Assembly (NCBI GenBank): GCA_015698045.1 | Contig: BLAL01000059.1 | Location: 1,245,001-1,309,000 of the forward strand | Length of the DNA: 64,000 bases | Reading direction: 5' to 3' | Source of the DNA: Rhizophagus clarus | Lineage: Eukaryota; Glomeromycota; Glomeromycetes; Glomerales; Glomeraceae | Shown: piece after piece, positions 1 to 10,545 of the stretch | Layout: each line of letters begins with the position of its first letter | Position numbering within the stretch: position 1 is the first letter of the stretch | Program-made: the position numbers and the translations under genes | The notes under the pieces: generated by a model | Database searches by the model: none | The model's input: only the letters and a program-made list of their open reading frames with translations | What the model was told of the DNA's origin: nothing

Positions 1-356
1 TCACTTCCACAAAAATGTTCTCCGGTCGCTTTTATGTTTGCGCCAACTGAGATGGGATCATTAAATTTAAGCGTATGAAATAATCGATCGGTTCGGGTCC
101 TGCCATATTCTGAATTTTTATCTACGAAATAAACGGAAATATCATTGTCTTTGTAGCGATAAGTATATTCACGGTAAGCGTTAATTTTTTCATTGGTCAA
201 CGTCGTAAAGACACCTTCTTCACGATAATGAAGTGCATCTGTTTCCGTATTATTTTTTTCAAAAAAAGCTAATCCTTCCATTTTTCCATAATTTGGAATG
301 GAACGCCGAATTTCCCAAGTTCCCTGGAAATGCTTAAAAATCCTTGATGTGGTCAT
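1..356 (-). CDS. DUF6314-type protein, 3' end outside window
   Basis: The minus strand is open from an ATG at 354-356 to the window edge (118 codons, no stop), so the C-terminus is missing. The start reads MTTSRIFKHFQGTWEIRRSI. Further on come an FF-x-KN segment, ALHYREEGVF, REYTYRYKDNDISVYFVD, a FHTLKF motif and a terminal GEHFCGS. This order (GTW-x-x-x-R near the N-terminus, L-x-Y-x-E-x-G, Y-x-Y-x-x-x-x-I-x-V-x-F, FH-x-L, H-x-C) matches the small lipocalin-like DUF6314 family from memory of that family. Its function is not known. It is transcribed away from the monooxygenase gene that starts 192 bp away. No intron is needed in the visible part. The family call rests on pattern only. Confidence 0.72.
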   Translation of the reverse strand, partial: MTTSRIFKHFQGTWEIRRSIPNYGKMEGLAFFEKNNTETDALHYREEGVFTTLTNEKINAYREYTYRYKDNDISVYFVDKNSEYGRTRTDRLFHTLKFNDPISVGANIKATGEHFCGS

Positions 357-548
357 TTTCAATATGATTTCTAAGAACCCATAGTTGCTCTATATAAATA
401 CCTGTCATATAAATGGCGCTGTATCACCTTACTTTCTTGACTGTGTTTATGTATCACAAAAATTTGGGTAACACGAGGAGACAATTTTTGCGTCACCATA
501 TTTAGCTATATAATACATAGGAGGAGCACATTGTTATGAAGTAACAAA
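357..548. promoter_or_regulatory. divergent promoter region
   Basis: This 192-bp spacer separates two genes that start head to head. TATA-like tracts lie at 391-400 (TATATAAATA) and 507-515 (TATATAATA), about 35 bp from each ATG. Which one serves which gene, and where transcription starts, cannot be read from sequence. Confidence 0.4.
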
Positions 549-1981
549 ATGGGGCGTGTTGCAATTATTGGAGCGGGACCCTCTGGATTAGTTGCTGCAA
601 AATCAGCCATCGAGTGCGGTCTTAACCCGGTTGTTTTTGAACAAGCTTCTACTTATGGTGGTATATGGCGACCTCGAGTACAAGGGGGTTTCATATGGAA
701 TAACATGCACGCTAATCTATCTTACTATTGTGGGATGTTTTCTGATTATTCGTGGAATAATGAAGCTGATTGTTTTCCATCTCAACAAGCTATATATGAA
801 TACCTAGGGAAATATATAGATGAATTTAAACTTAAGTCTTACCTTCGCTTTAATACATCTGTAATTAGTATTAAAAAACATGAAAACATCTGGCAGGTTG
901 ATCGATTAGAAGGGGGAGAAAATAAAACTGAGGAATTTGAATATATTATTGTAGCTACGGGTATATTTACAGAACCATATGTTCCTGATATAAAAGGATC
1001 AGAAGAATTTGAGGGAGAAGTACTTCATAGTAAAGAATATGATGTACCAAATAATTTTAGAAATAAGAAAGTAGTAGTAATAGGAGGTGCTTTCAGTGGT
1101 GCAGAAATATCCGCCGAAATAGCTACCACTACCTTGCCAGAAAAAGTCATTAATATTATTAATGAGCCATTTTGTGTATTGAAGCGTTATGTACCTTACA
1201 AAACTCACCATTCACCTGTAGATTTAGTACTTTATATTCGGGCCAAAGAAGGGCCACAGAGAAGAGAAGAGATTACGAAACTCGGTTATTGCCATAATTC
1301 AAACTCACAAGAGCCTCACGGTTATATTATTGCAGATTCATACGAAGAAGAAGTTAAAGGTGGACGAATTTCAATTGTGGAAGGGAAAATTCAAGAGTTT
1401 AAAAAGGAATCAATAATTGTTAATGGGACAGAAGTGCCGGCTGATATTGTTATTTTTGCAACAGGTTACAAGTTGAAACTACCATTTTTTGATGAGGCTA
1501 TTACCAAGAAATTAGAGTTTTTTCCTGATGATCAATTGCAACCGCTCATTTTGCATAAAGCTACTTTTCATCTGATTTACATAACATGGCTTTTGTAGGC
1601 ATGTATCGGGGCCCTTATTTTGCAGTCATAGAACTTCAAGCAAGATGGGCATGCATGGTATTCAGTGGCAAAATTTCATTACCTGAGTATGAAGTGATGT
1701 TAAAAGGACTCGAAGAAGAACGAAAGATACGTAATAAAAAACCTAGGCCACAATTTCCCCATGGAGACTATATTAATTTTGCCGATGATATAGCAAAAGA
1801 AATCAAAGTGTTACCTGATTTTGATGAACTGAGAAGAAATAATCCACATGTTTATGAGTTATTTTTGGAAGGGCCCATGGTAGGTTCTAATTATAGATAT
1901 TCAGGTTTTGGTAGCAACCCTGAACTTGCTGTTAAGTTAAGCGAGAAAGCGAGGAAAGCTTTGGAACAACAGAGTAAATAG
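549..1981 (+). CDS. flavin-containing monooxygenase-like protein, broken by a 1-base frameshift
   Basis: This is an FAD/NADPH-dependent monooxygenase of the FMO class. The FAD motif GAGPSG is at residues 8-13. The FMO signature FEGEVLHSKEY (F-x-G-x-x-x-H-x-x-x-Y) is at 154-164. The NADPH-binding motif IGGAFSGAE is at about 178-186, and the ATG-Y motif (FATGY) is at about 303-307. The first frame runs 549-1598 but leaves the family pattern after THF-H at about 1571. The next frame resumes as S-DLHNMAFVGMYRGPYFAVIE and ends at 1981. One missing T at 1571-1572 explains the break, and the restored length would be about 477 aa, normal for FMOs. No introns are needed. The break may be a real mutation or an assembly error. 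Substrate is unknown; FMOs oxidise N- or S-containing compounds. Confidence 0.85.
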
Positions 1982-2500
1982 TTTATACAATATTTGTTGT
2001 TATTTAACAAATTTAACTATACATCATGTTATTTTAAGTATTATAAACAATTTATCTACATACCATTGTTATTTTAAGTATTATAAACAAAAAAATTTTT
2101 TTTATTTACACTTAAAATAAAATGTATTGTGTATAATGATTCAAATCACAATACTACGATCACGTAATCAGCCCTCGGCCTGACCGTAATATAACTAATA
2201 TATTTAAAATGAATTTATATTTAAAATGAATTCTGCTTAGAATTAAAAAACTTGATTCTGCGTAAAAATAATATAATCTCTGCCAAAATTATAAATGCAT
2301 ATTTTCGCATTATCGCATACATATTTTGGGGTTTATAATAGACAAACTAGACCGGTCATAAATTTGTACATTTACGCAATTTTGAGTATAATAATGTCAT
2401 TTATCATATCTTAAAATAACTATAAATTATCGACTTTCTAAGGCATTCTTACAATAATAGTTGATTTTACTAAATATTATTCCGAAATTAAAGTAATGCT
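1982..2500. other. intergenic, AT-rich
   Basis: No gene is visible. A 24-bp stretch beginning TGTTATTTTAAG occurs twice, at about 2028 and 2068. An AATAAA at 2116-2121 could be the polyadenylation signal of the monooxygenase gene. The tail faces the 3' end of the transporter, so this is a convergent 3'-3' spacer. Confidence 0.4.
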
Positions 2501-4865
2501 TTATTCAATAACAACTCTATCTCTGGCAAAAATTGAAAATATAAAAGCACCTATAAAATAAGAAGCTGCAACTGAATTCCATATGATATTCCAATTTCTC
2601 CCTGTAGCATCTAGGATCCATCCCACTAATGATACACCTAAAATGGATGGGATTATACCCAGAAAATTGCCAAGACCAAAAATTACACCACTGTATCGTG
2701 GAGCAATGTCCAACTTTATAAATTTATCACATAATACATTAAAATCAGCTAATTGAACTATAACTGTTAAATTACGAATTTTAGCAAACTTTGAACTAGA
2801 AACTTTACCTGAGAAACGTAAAGTCCTCCAAGTATAAAGGAACCTAATCCAGTTCCTATAGATATAAGAATAATTCCTTGTAATGGAGTCTTTGCTGCAT
2901 ATTCCGCCTTTTTTAAAACATATAGAATACAAATAAACAAATATGTTATATTAAAAATTATAAAATAATGCTGTCTTTTACTTACTAATAAAAGAAATAT
3001 GGCATAACCACAACTACTAATAATCTGAGCGATTCGTCTTACAATGATAATACGGACTTTAAGACTGTATATAATATAGTCAACAAGTGCTCCAACAAAT
3101 AATGAAGATATTCCCTGAACAATGTAAGGAAGAACTGGCAAGATACAATATTTAAAAAGCCAAAATTTGTTTGTATAATATATGTAACATTTACCTGCAA
3201 AATATCCTAAATGTTTTATATCAACTCCAAAACGATCCAGATAATAAGTAGGAAGCCAAGTAAGAAATACGAAGTAAGTCCATGTAACGCAAAAATAAGT
3301 AACTTTAGGAATAAAATTTAAACATATAACAGATAAATATAAACCCATATAATTCGGGAAAATAAAAATACAGTCAACTCTCTCTAAATCACTTCCGCAT
3401 TATGTATTTTCCCTCAAAATGCACACTCTTACTCGGTCCCTATTATATAGAAGTCATATAAAATTCCTCTCTCTAACTATACACCCTATCTAAATGCATA
3501 CTCTCTCTAATTGCACATTTTTCAAATTTTCATTATGGTCCCAGGGTGTGCACTTAGATGAGTTGACTGTATTATAAATATTGTTGTACAGCAACAATTT
3601 TCAAATTTTACCAAGTAAAGCCCACACTTCTCGTCTAGAAAGAATTAATCTCCATGGGATATGTGGAGGATTAGAACTTTTTACGGCTGCAAGCGAGTTA
3701 TAATTTTCTTCTGTGTTATTATTTTGGGCAATTTCATTATCTTCGGTAACATCAACAGCATCTTCACTACTTCTATCCATTACTTCTTCATTAGTAGGTA
3801 AACTAATATAATCAGATCTATTTCTTACACTGTGATCATTCTTTAAAATCAAATTTAATTCTTCTTTTGAAATTCCCTGATAAGTACTCGGATTACTTCC
3901 ACCATAAATTTGCCAAAATAACGACCATACAAGCCCAATAGCTCCAAATGCCCAAAAAATACTTTGCCATCCCCAAGGACCAGATCCTAACCATGTGGAT
4001 ACTGGTAAAGCTAATATAATGCCAATATTGCTACCTGAACCTTGAATAACTGCAACAATACGAGAACGTTCTTCTTGTGGTGCCCAAGAAGCAATTAATG
4101 AATGAATGGACGGTAAACATGCACCTTCTGCAATACCAAGTAGAATTCTGCATGACAGGAGGTAACCCAAACCTAACTTGGCAGCACTTGGAGTGAACAA
4201 AGTAAAAGTTGTCCATCCAAAAGCGGCTAAGTGCCAATAAAAAAAAGACAGATTCAGTTTATAAATTTAATTTTTATTTTTTTATACACCATAATCCAAA
4301 CACAAAGAAAGATATTTTAACTAACAAAATCATTTTCTCAATTAAAGTGAGACCTTCAGATTACTCACCAGCTCCAAGCACCAATTTTCCACCAAACCTA
4401 TCCGCAAACGCTCCTCCAAAAACTTGCGTAGTCAAATAACCTATGAAAAATGAAGATAATACTAGTCCCTGAGCCGTGGAAGACCAGCCAAATTCTTCGG
4501 CCATATAAACAATGGCAACAGCCATATTGGAGCGATCTTTTGGAGCAATATCAATAAATATGAATTGACTGAGAAACCATAAGTGAAGAATTTAGTCAGA
4601 TAAATTAATTTTTAACCTGAATAACTAATTACACTGGCAAGAGCACAAAGACCGAGTACAATTAACCGTTTTGGAATATATAAATTCTGCCATAAAAACA
4701 ACGCATTCATTCTCTGAAAAAAAAATAAACACTGGTAAAAATGTAAAGACAAAATATAAGAGTGGCAAGAATGTTTTTGTTGCTAAGTATTATAAAAGAA
4801 TTAAGTAAGAAATCTACAAAATTTAATTATACCTGCTTGATCACTCTAATATAAATCCAATCCAT
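2501..4865 (-). CDS. MFS transporter, anion:cation symporter/phosphate-type, 8 exons
   Basis: This is a membrane transporter of the major facilitator superfamily, most like the anion:cation symporter/SLC17-PHT4 group. A full model can be read: exons 4833-4865, 4617-4713, 4369-4536, 3612-4226, 3195-3302, 2986-3134, 2809-2907 and 2501-2713. These total 1,482 nt (493 aa plus stop), and all introns are GT-AG. Splicing restores family motifs across junctions: SYS|DRSNMAVAI, REVWALL|VTYFCVTW and GGLYVSQ|LDIAPRYSGVIFG. Other signatures are the MFS loop ADRFGGK in exon 3, RILLGIAEGACLPS, and WLPTYYLDRFG. A long hydrophilic Asn/Ser/Glu-rich loop in exon 4 fits the central cytoplasmic loop between helices 6 and 7. 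The start in the 11-codon first exon (MDWIYIRVIKQ) is the least certain point; M at 4710 is the alternative. Intron 4 (3303-3611) hosts a MITE. Substrate (phosphate, organic anion or vitamin) is not decidable. Confidence 0.85.
3371..3569. mobile_element. pogo/Tigger-like MITE in transporter intron
   Basis: This 199-bp element begins CAGTCAACTCTCTCTAA and ends with the inverted partner TTAGATGAGTTGACTG. It is flanked by TA on both sides (3369-3370 and 3570-3571). CAGT-type ends with a TA duplication are the hallmark of pogo/Tigger elements in the Tc1/mariner superfamily. It has no coding capacity. It lies wholly inside intron 4 of the transporter; without it and one TA that intron would be about 108 bp, near the length of its neighbours. 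Confidence 0.85.
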
Positions 4866-6541
4866 TTAAAAATACTATATTGGTAAAAATATATATACTT
4901 ATTATATGCCGTAATTTTCATATAGGAAAAAATTGGTGTCGTAATGGTTGTAATATAATATTTTACTAACTAAATAATTTATTTAAATATTATTAAAAAT
5001 CTGAAAAATTTAAATAAAAAAATTTTAAAGTATTATTTAAAAAAAAGGTTTGAAAGATTAGAATTTACTTTTTATATTAATTAAATGAAATAATTTATTT
5101 ACTCTAAAAACCTTTTATTGTAAGAAAGGTTTTAAATACCATCCTTTAAATTTATATTACAATTTCAAATTCTTTTTTATTCTAATAAATAAATTATAAT
5201 AATAATAAAAATTTTTATTGTGATAAAAAGATTGAAAATTTTGGCATTTATTAATAAACAATTTTTATATAGCAAAGAAAATTTTATGAGATAACAAAGT
5301 TAATTTTTTTGCACTTATCAACACATCATTAAAGAAATTTTTTAATAAATTTTATCAATAGTAGTTTCTTGAAAACAAATTGATGGCCCATCATTATTAT
5401 ATTGTTCTATAACCCTTCATAAAAATATTAAGTTCGATCGTTTATGAATTAATTTAACATCTTGCTAATTCAACCAATATACATTTTAAAAAATTAATAA
5501 TTCTCCCTCTATATCGAAAAATATCTAAAATAACAATACAAAGTAAAGATCAATCTCTTTCAGTTTGTTGTCTTCCGTAATTTTTGAGCATGTTTTTCGA
5601 ATTCTCTTTTTAAACTTCTTGTTGATGAATTGGCAGAAAACACTTGTAGCTTAGAATCAAACTCAAAGGTGTTTACAAACGATTAGAAAGTAAAATCTAG
5701 TGATTTTTACTAATTGAAATTTTCTCAATAATTAGCGAGAAGATAAATATGGTCAAATAAAGTTTATAAATTTTAAGGTTCAGGTATTACAAAAAACAGT
5801 CGATCAAACAACAAATTATATGAAGACATTGAAGATCAAGAAGAAAGAATAAGTCTTTATGTTGATTGAAGCTAACAATCATGTTTTGTACTTCAAATAA
5901 TCAACTAATAACTTCATTATAGCTGTAATAAATAATATTAATAAATCTTTTAATAAATTTAACAATTTAATTCTAATTTGATATTCAGATCTTTTAGCTC
6001 AATTCATGTTGTAATTAATATTTTCATTTTTCAATACTAAATTAGCATAAACGATTAGTTTCTTCTTTGCTAGCTAGTTTCACCATGTCTATTCTCAAAT
6101 CCTCCATGATCTTTCGTTAACTATATTAATGTATATACTTGTTAAATATTGATTTTGTAATAATCCATATATTTTTTTTTTTTTTTTTTTAATTAGTAAC
6201 GCGTTTATTTATTTATAAATGATATGTAATACATATATTTCAGTAAAATATAAACACCTATAAGATTATTAATATCGATATCATCTAATAATCCTATATA
6301 ACTAATTTGATCTGTAAAAAAGAAAATTAGTACTACTATTCTAATATATCTATGGCGCTAGCGTTACTACTTTTAACTATATTTTTGACTTTTTAACTAT
6401 TTTCCTATGTTTTTGTAATTATATCTATTTTCTAATACGAAAAAAAATTTTTAGTTAATCGACTCGGAAAAGTATAACTATATAACATTACGAAGTAAAT
6501 TATGTGTCGAATCTATGTGTATTGGTGTGTAAGTGTATTAT
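4866..6541. other. gene-free AT-rich stretch with possible decayed coding traces
   Basis: No convincing gene. Three short coding-like stretches stand out. One, on the minus strand at about 5570-5680, reads NTFEFDSKLQVFSAN and then SSTRSLKREFEKHAQK. One, on the plus strand at about 5789-5869, reads NKLYEDIEDQEERISLYVD. One, on the minus strand from an ATG at 6107, reads MEDLRIDMVKLASKEET. They may be exons of one dead gene, but frames and strands do not join. A run of about 20 T lies near 6171-6190. Confidence 0.25.
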
Positions 6542-7770
6542 TCAGAAGCTTCTCCTCGTAATCGCTCCGTACACTTTCCGATACTTCGACGGTATACTTC
6601 TAATTGTATCCTGTTTAAATTACATCCTTTCTTCTGCCGACGAGACCTTGATTTTTTTCCGTTCCCACTTTTCTTCTTTATCAATTTCTTCAGTAACTCG
6701 ATCCAATGGCGGGAGATCTTCATTATGTTGTTTGTCTTGTGTATCTATATCCATTTTCGTGTTCGTGTTTGTGAGTGAAATCATCCTCTCGTTTTGGCGA
6801 AGACGTTTCTCAAATTCACGATTCAGTCCGTTAAACTATATTGCTTTCTTTAGGTGGGAATCTTTATCCATTTTCTCTTGTTCCGACGTGTCGTTGTTTT
6901 GGCTATGATCAGCTTCTCTTCCTTTTCCTTTCTCGGTTTTTGCTGTATTTTTCGGTGCCTTCGTACTTTTATTTTTATTCTTCTTATACTTGTGCTGTGT
7001 AAATCCATTATATATATACGTTCCGTTTCTCCCTATGAGCTCATTTTTACCTTTTATCGTTAGAATTTCTCCGAGTTCCTTCTTGGTCTTTGAGTTATTA
7101 ATCGCTATATTCAATTTCTTGTCATTCTCGAAATATAATAAAACGTAATGTTTTTTGTGTACCGTTATAATTTTTCCAAAAATTGCGCCGTGTTGTTTCA
7201 CTATTTTATCTATTGTATCAATCCAATTCGCTTTGTTCGGTAATTTATCTAAATCTCTAGTGGCTTGCCAGTAGAATTTATGATTTGCATCGAACCATCT
7301 TGACAATATTCTTGTGGATGGATCGTTTTTATTCGTCTTCAATACTGTATTTACTGCGCCTTGTCGATATGAGCGATCAGCCTCGTGTGTTAAATGGATT
7401 TCTACTTTTGCGCTTTTATATTTATATGCTGTTCTAACCGATAAAGAGACTACATATCCTATATATGATAGTGCCTCATGAATATCCTTTTCTGTCCATC
7501 TGTTCGGTATATCGTAAAAAAATAAATGTCTTTTTATCTCGGAAAAAACGGCTCCACGTGACTTATACATAGCCGATCGGTAACTTTATTACGTCGTTTT
7601 TCTTTGTCGTCTGATCTCCCTGTTTCTGTGGTACCTGTGGTTGATCGTTTAACTTTTTATGTACTAAATCTAGTTGTACATCTTTCTCTTTCAGCAATTG
7701 GTTCTTTACTGTTACTTCAACTTCTAAATTGCGTATATTGTTTGTACTATCTATTAATAGATTTTGTGTT
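6542..7770 (-). pseudogene. gag-like / LINE ORF1-like protein, decayed
   Basis: The main open frame (7570 to 6836, 244 aa) starts MYKSRGAVFSEIKRHLFFYD. It continues with a beta-alpha-beta pattern resembling an RRM fold (LFFYDIPNRWTEKDIHEAL, then IGYVVSLSVRTAYKYK, then KVEIHLT), and ends in a Lys/Asn-rich basic tail. After the TAG at 6836-6838 the same frame continues sensibly (FNGLNREFEKRLRQNE, later DLPPLDRVTEEIDKEEKWE) to a TGA at 6542-6544, with one TAA on the way. Upstream, in another frame to about 7770, lies a heptad-like segment (NLEVEVTVKNQLLKEK) that stops just before the ATG. Coiled coil, RRM-like fold and basic tail is a layout typical of non-LTR retrotransposon ORF1 proteins; assigning it to a retroelement is an inference. 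No RT lies next to it. Confidence 0.45.
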
Positions 7771-8841
7771 GATTTATCCTTTTCACGTTAATTTTGGCAG
7801 GAATTAAATACAAGTCATGTGATCTATAAAAGTTTGACCAGAATTCAAAAAAAAAAGTCTAATTCTGGCCTAAATTTCATTAATTTTAAATATCAGTTGT
7901 GAGTTATGTAAACGAACAGTGGTTCTTTCAAGTTTACAATATTATGGCAAACTTGGCACTTCATTCTCAAAAATTAATTAAGAATTATTTTGCGCATATT
8001 TATATTTAAGATTATATATTATTAAGTATTCTGTGATATTGTTTAATCTGTATAATAAAATATAAAAGTTTAATGATTACAAGCTAATTTTTATTACAAT
8101 TAATTAATTGCAATTAATTTATTTATTAATATAATAATAAATACCGAGTGCTTTCAAAAATTGATAGTTGATTAGTGTCGGGGTACTTTTCAAAAATGCC
8201 AGAATAAACAATACCCCAAGCTCCAGGATTACTGTGTGCAGCGTTATACCGTACTCTTCTTAATGATCAGTATTTTTTTAAAAAAATATACTATTCTTAT
8301 TAAGAATTTAAGCAATTTTGCATATCTTTATTATTGTAAAAGTAAAATGAAATAAATGATTGATGTAAAAATTGTTTTTAATAATTTTTAATTATATTTA
8401 AACTAAATTCCAATTCATAAATTTTTAAATGATAAATTTCACATAATTTGATTAAACTTAATGTCATAAACCTTGTTTATACTACACTTGCATTAATCAT
8501 TCCCATACAGGTAGAATACAATTAATTATAGATGATAATTAAATTTGACTAATGAACCATTACATTGATTCACGGAAATTTGCGCGTAAAGTAGTTATTG
8601 TTAAATTTCACTATTTTTATATATATTTGTACAAAATAATTTAATTTAAAAATGATTCTCATGATCCACATAATTACTGTAAATTCTTAGCTTTCCAGTT
8701 AGTCCATCAACTTCTTCCATCAGTATTCAATAAATTATCAATAAAAATTGAATTAAAGATAAAAGTTATATATTCTGTAAAGACAAACATAATGTAATGT
8801 ATATAAAATCATGAAAATGTAAGACAATTATGTTTTGACTA
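7771..8841. other. intergenic, AT-rich
   Basis: I see no gene, RNA or element ends here. A short pair of inverted segments flanks an A-run at about 7839-7875 (GACCAGAATTC and GTCTAATTCTGGCC). The rest is AT-rich single-copy-looking sequence. Confidence 0.3.
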
Positions 8842-9858
8842 TCATTCGACTTCAAGGTTTGGATTTATAGAAAATTTTTTTACTTTTTCTAAAATTTCCT
8901 TTGTAATTAGATTGAAATCAATATTAAATTCTTCATACAGACCATCCGAATAATTATTTAAGTCGTTGTAGACGTTAAAATTTCTATTCACCTCGCTTTT
9001 TATATAATTGATAAATTTATCATATACATTGTTATTGCCAATTTTCATTAATTTATCTCCAGAGACACCTTCTGTACAAATTATTTGAAGGATAGGATAA
9101 GGGAATGCTTTGTACACCTTGTAGACCCTGTTAGTAATATTATAGAATCGGTTTGCTCTGTTTTTAGCATTTTTTTCATTTCTGCTTAATTTAGCTTTAA
9201 ATGATGTATAAATTTTAGTTCCTTTTATTATTCCAGTAACTATATTTTTCTCGTACACATCGTCTGTTATTTCAGCCATCATATTTTTAACAATATTAAA
9301 TATTTCATTCAAACAACTTCCAATTATGTAATAATTTTGTAACAATTCACTATTAGAAGATTCATTCTGAACATCCCAATTTATACATTTTTCAATGATG
9401 TTATATATACTGACATCTTTATGATGAATAACATTTCCTCTAAAACCTTTCTTTTTTATAGTTAAAATACAATCAGCAAAGATTTCAAATTTTTTTTGAT
9501 TTTTGATGTCAATAGATGAATGAATAGTTGATATATAATGATTAATCATAGAATTCTTATTTTGTTGTTTATTATCTACAACTTCGATAATTTTAGTTTC
9601 TGACTCGTTCGCATCTTCATTATCATATTCAATGATATTTTCTATCAACTTCTCATTATCATAAATTTCATTTGTTAACTTATTATATTTAATTTCTTTG
9701 TGTTTATCTTGATTTATCTTTGTAATAGTAAAATCTGAACTGAAATTTGGTGAAAAGAAAATTTCATTTTCAGTAATTTTAATAGAAAATAAATTATGAC
9801 GTTTAATTATGTTTTGTACTTCATTTAGTATTGAGATTTCTATTACGGATAGATTCAT
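8842..9858 (-). CDS. unrecognised 338-aa protein, founder of a local family
   Basis: A single uninterrupted frame of 338 codons with an ATG at 9856-9858. I do not recognise a domain. The N-terminal 40 residues look like a small alpha/beta unit (VIEISILNEVQNIIKRHN). Residues about 70-105 are acidic (IIEYDNEDANESETK). The remainder is mixed charged and helical with YDKFINYIKSEVNRNFNVYN and DFNLITKEILEKVKKF near the end. No signal peptide or transmembrane segment is seen. It is probably real: long for this AT-rich DNA, and two broken paralogues occur at 15.3-16.6 kb, one matching its N-terminal part and one its C-terminal part. A perfect hairpin (10009-10053) lies about 150 bp upstream. Confidence 0.6.
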   Translation of the reverse strand: MNLSVIEISILNEVQNIIKRHNLFSIKITENEIFFSPNFSSDFTITKINQDKHKEIKYNKLTNEIYDNEKLIENIIEYDNEDANESETKIIEVVDNKQQNKNSMINHYISTIHSSIDIKNQKKFEIFADCILTIKKKGFRGNVIHHKDVSIYNIIEKCINWDVQNESSNSELLQNYYIIGSCLNEIFNIVKNMMAEITDDVYEKNIVTGIIKGTKIYTSFKAKLSRNEKNAKNRANRFYNITNRVYKVYKAFPYPILQIICTEGVSGDKLMKIGNNNVYDKFINYIKSEVNRNFNVYNDLNNYSDGLYEEFNIDFNLITKEILEKVKKFSINPNLEVE

Positions 9859-10008
9859 TATTGGCTATTAGAGAAGTATTTATTTTAAGAAAGAAAAGTA
9901 AACCATATTTTATAAAAAAATTTTTTGACTGAAGGGGGAACAAATTAATATAAAGTAATTTCAAAAAATTGTTCACAATATATATGTCAGACAATTACTT
10001 ATAACAGC

Positions 10009-10053
10009 AATGATCTTCGAGTATCAATCTAGGTTTGATACTCGAAGATCATT
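10009..10053. repeat. perfect hairpin upstream of the 338-aa gene
   Basis: Two exact 19-nt inverted arms (first AATGATCTTCGAGTATCAA, at 10009-10027; second at 10035-10053) flank a 7-nt loop TCTAGGT. It lies 150 bp before the ATG at 9858. A related sequence occurs at 16699-16735, 67 bp before the N-terminus of the broken paralogue at 16091-16632. The rest of 9859-10545 shows no gene. Confidence 0.75.
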
Positions 10054-10545
10054 ACCATTCTTGGATTATTTATTTATGGTTTTTAAACATAAAAAAAAAA
10101 GAGTTGTTGTCTGCACATGCACGTAACTGAGATCTGAACTACATCATTTGTATTTAGATTTTCGTTTTCTTTTTCCTTTCTTTCAAATGATTTTATGTTA
10201 ATAGTCATAATTTAACGAAATGAGATCAATTTTATTCATACTTCAAAGTTGAAATAAAAAACATTTTGCATTGCTATTATTCATTCATCATTTTTTAAAA
10301 AACGATTTAATTATACATGGGGTGAATTAGGTTCAAGCTTTGCCTCCCATTGCACCAATTCGGCATTACACAACAAAATTTTTGCGTAATTGGGCTATTT
10401 TTACATGTATTAAGTCGCTCAAACAAACAATAAATTATTCATTTTATCATGTGATTTGTGTTTTTCGTTATAAATATCATAAGAATTCCTTCGAATTTCC
10501 TTATGTAAAAAAGTAATTCTTCATTTCGCCTACATAGATCTAAAA

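Noticed and set aside
88..98. GGTTCGGGTCC resembling a tRNA B-box
   Set aside because: It lies inside the DUF6314-type coding frame, and no cloverleaf can be formed around it.
2767..3348. Reading the transporter as separate ORFs with an odd AGKCYIYYTNKF segment, i.e. a pseudogene
   Set aside because: GT-AG introns at 3135-3194, 2908-2985 and 2714-2808 remove the odd segments and restore the family sequence in frame.
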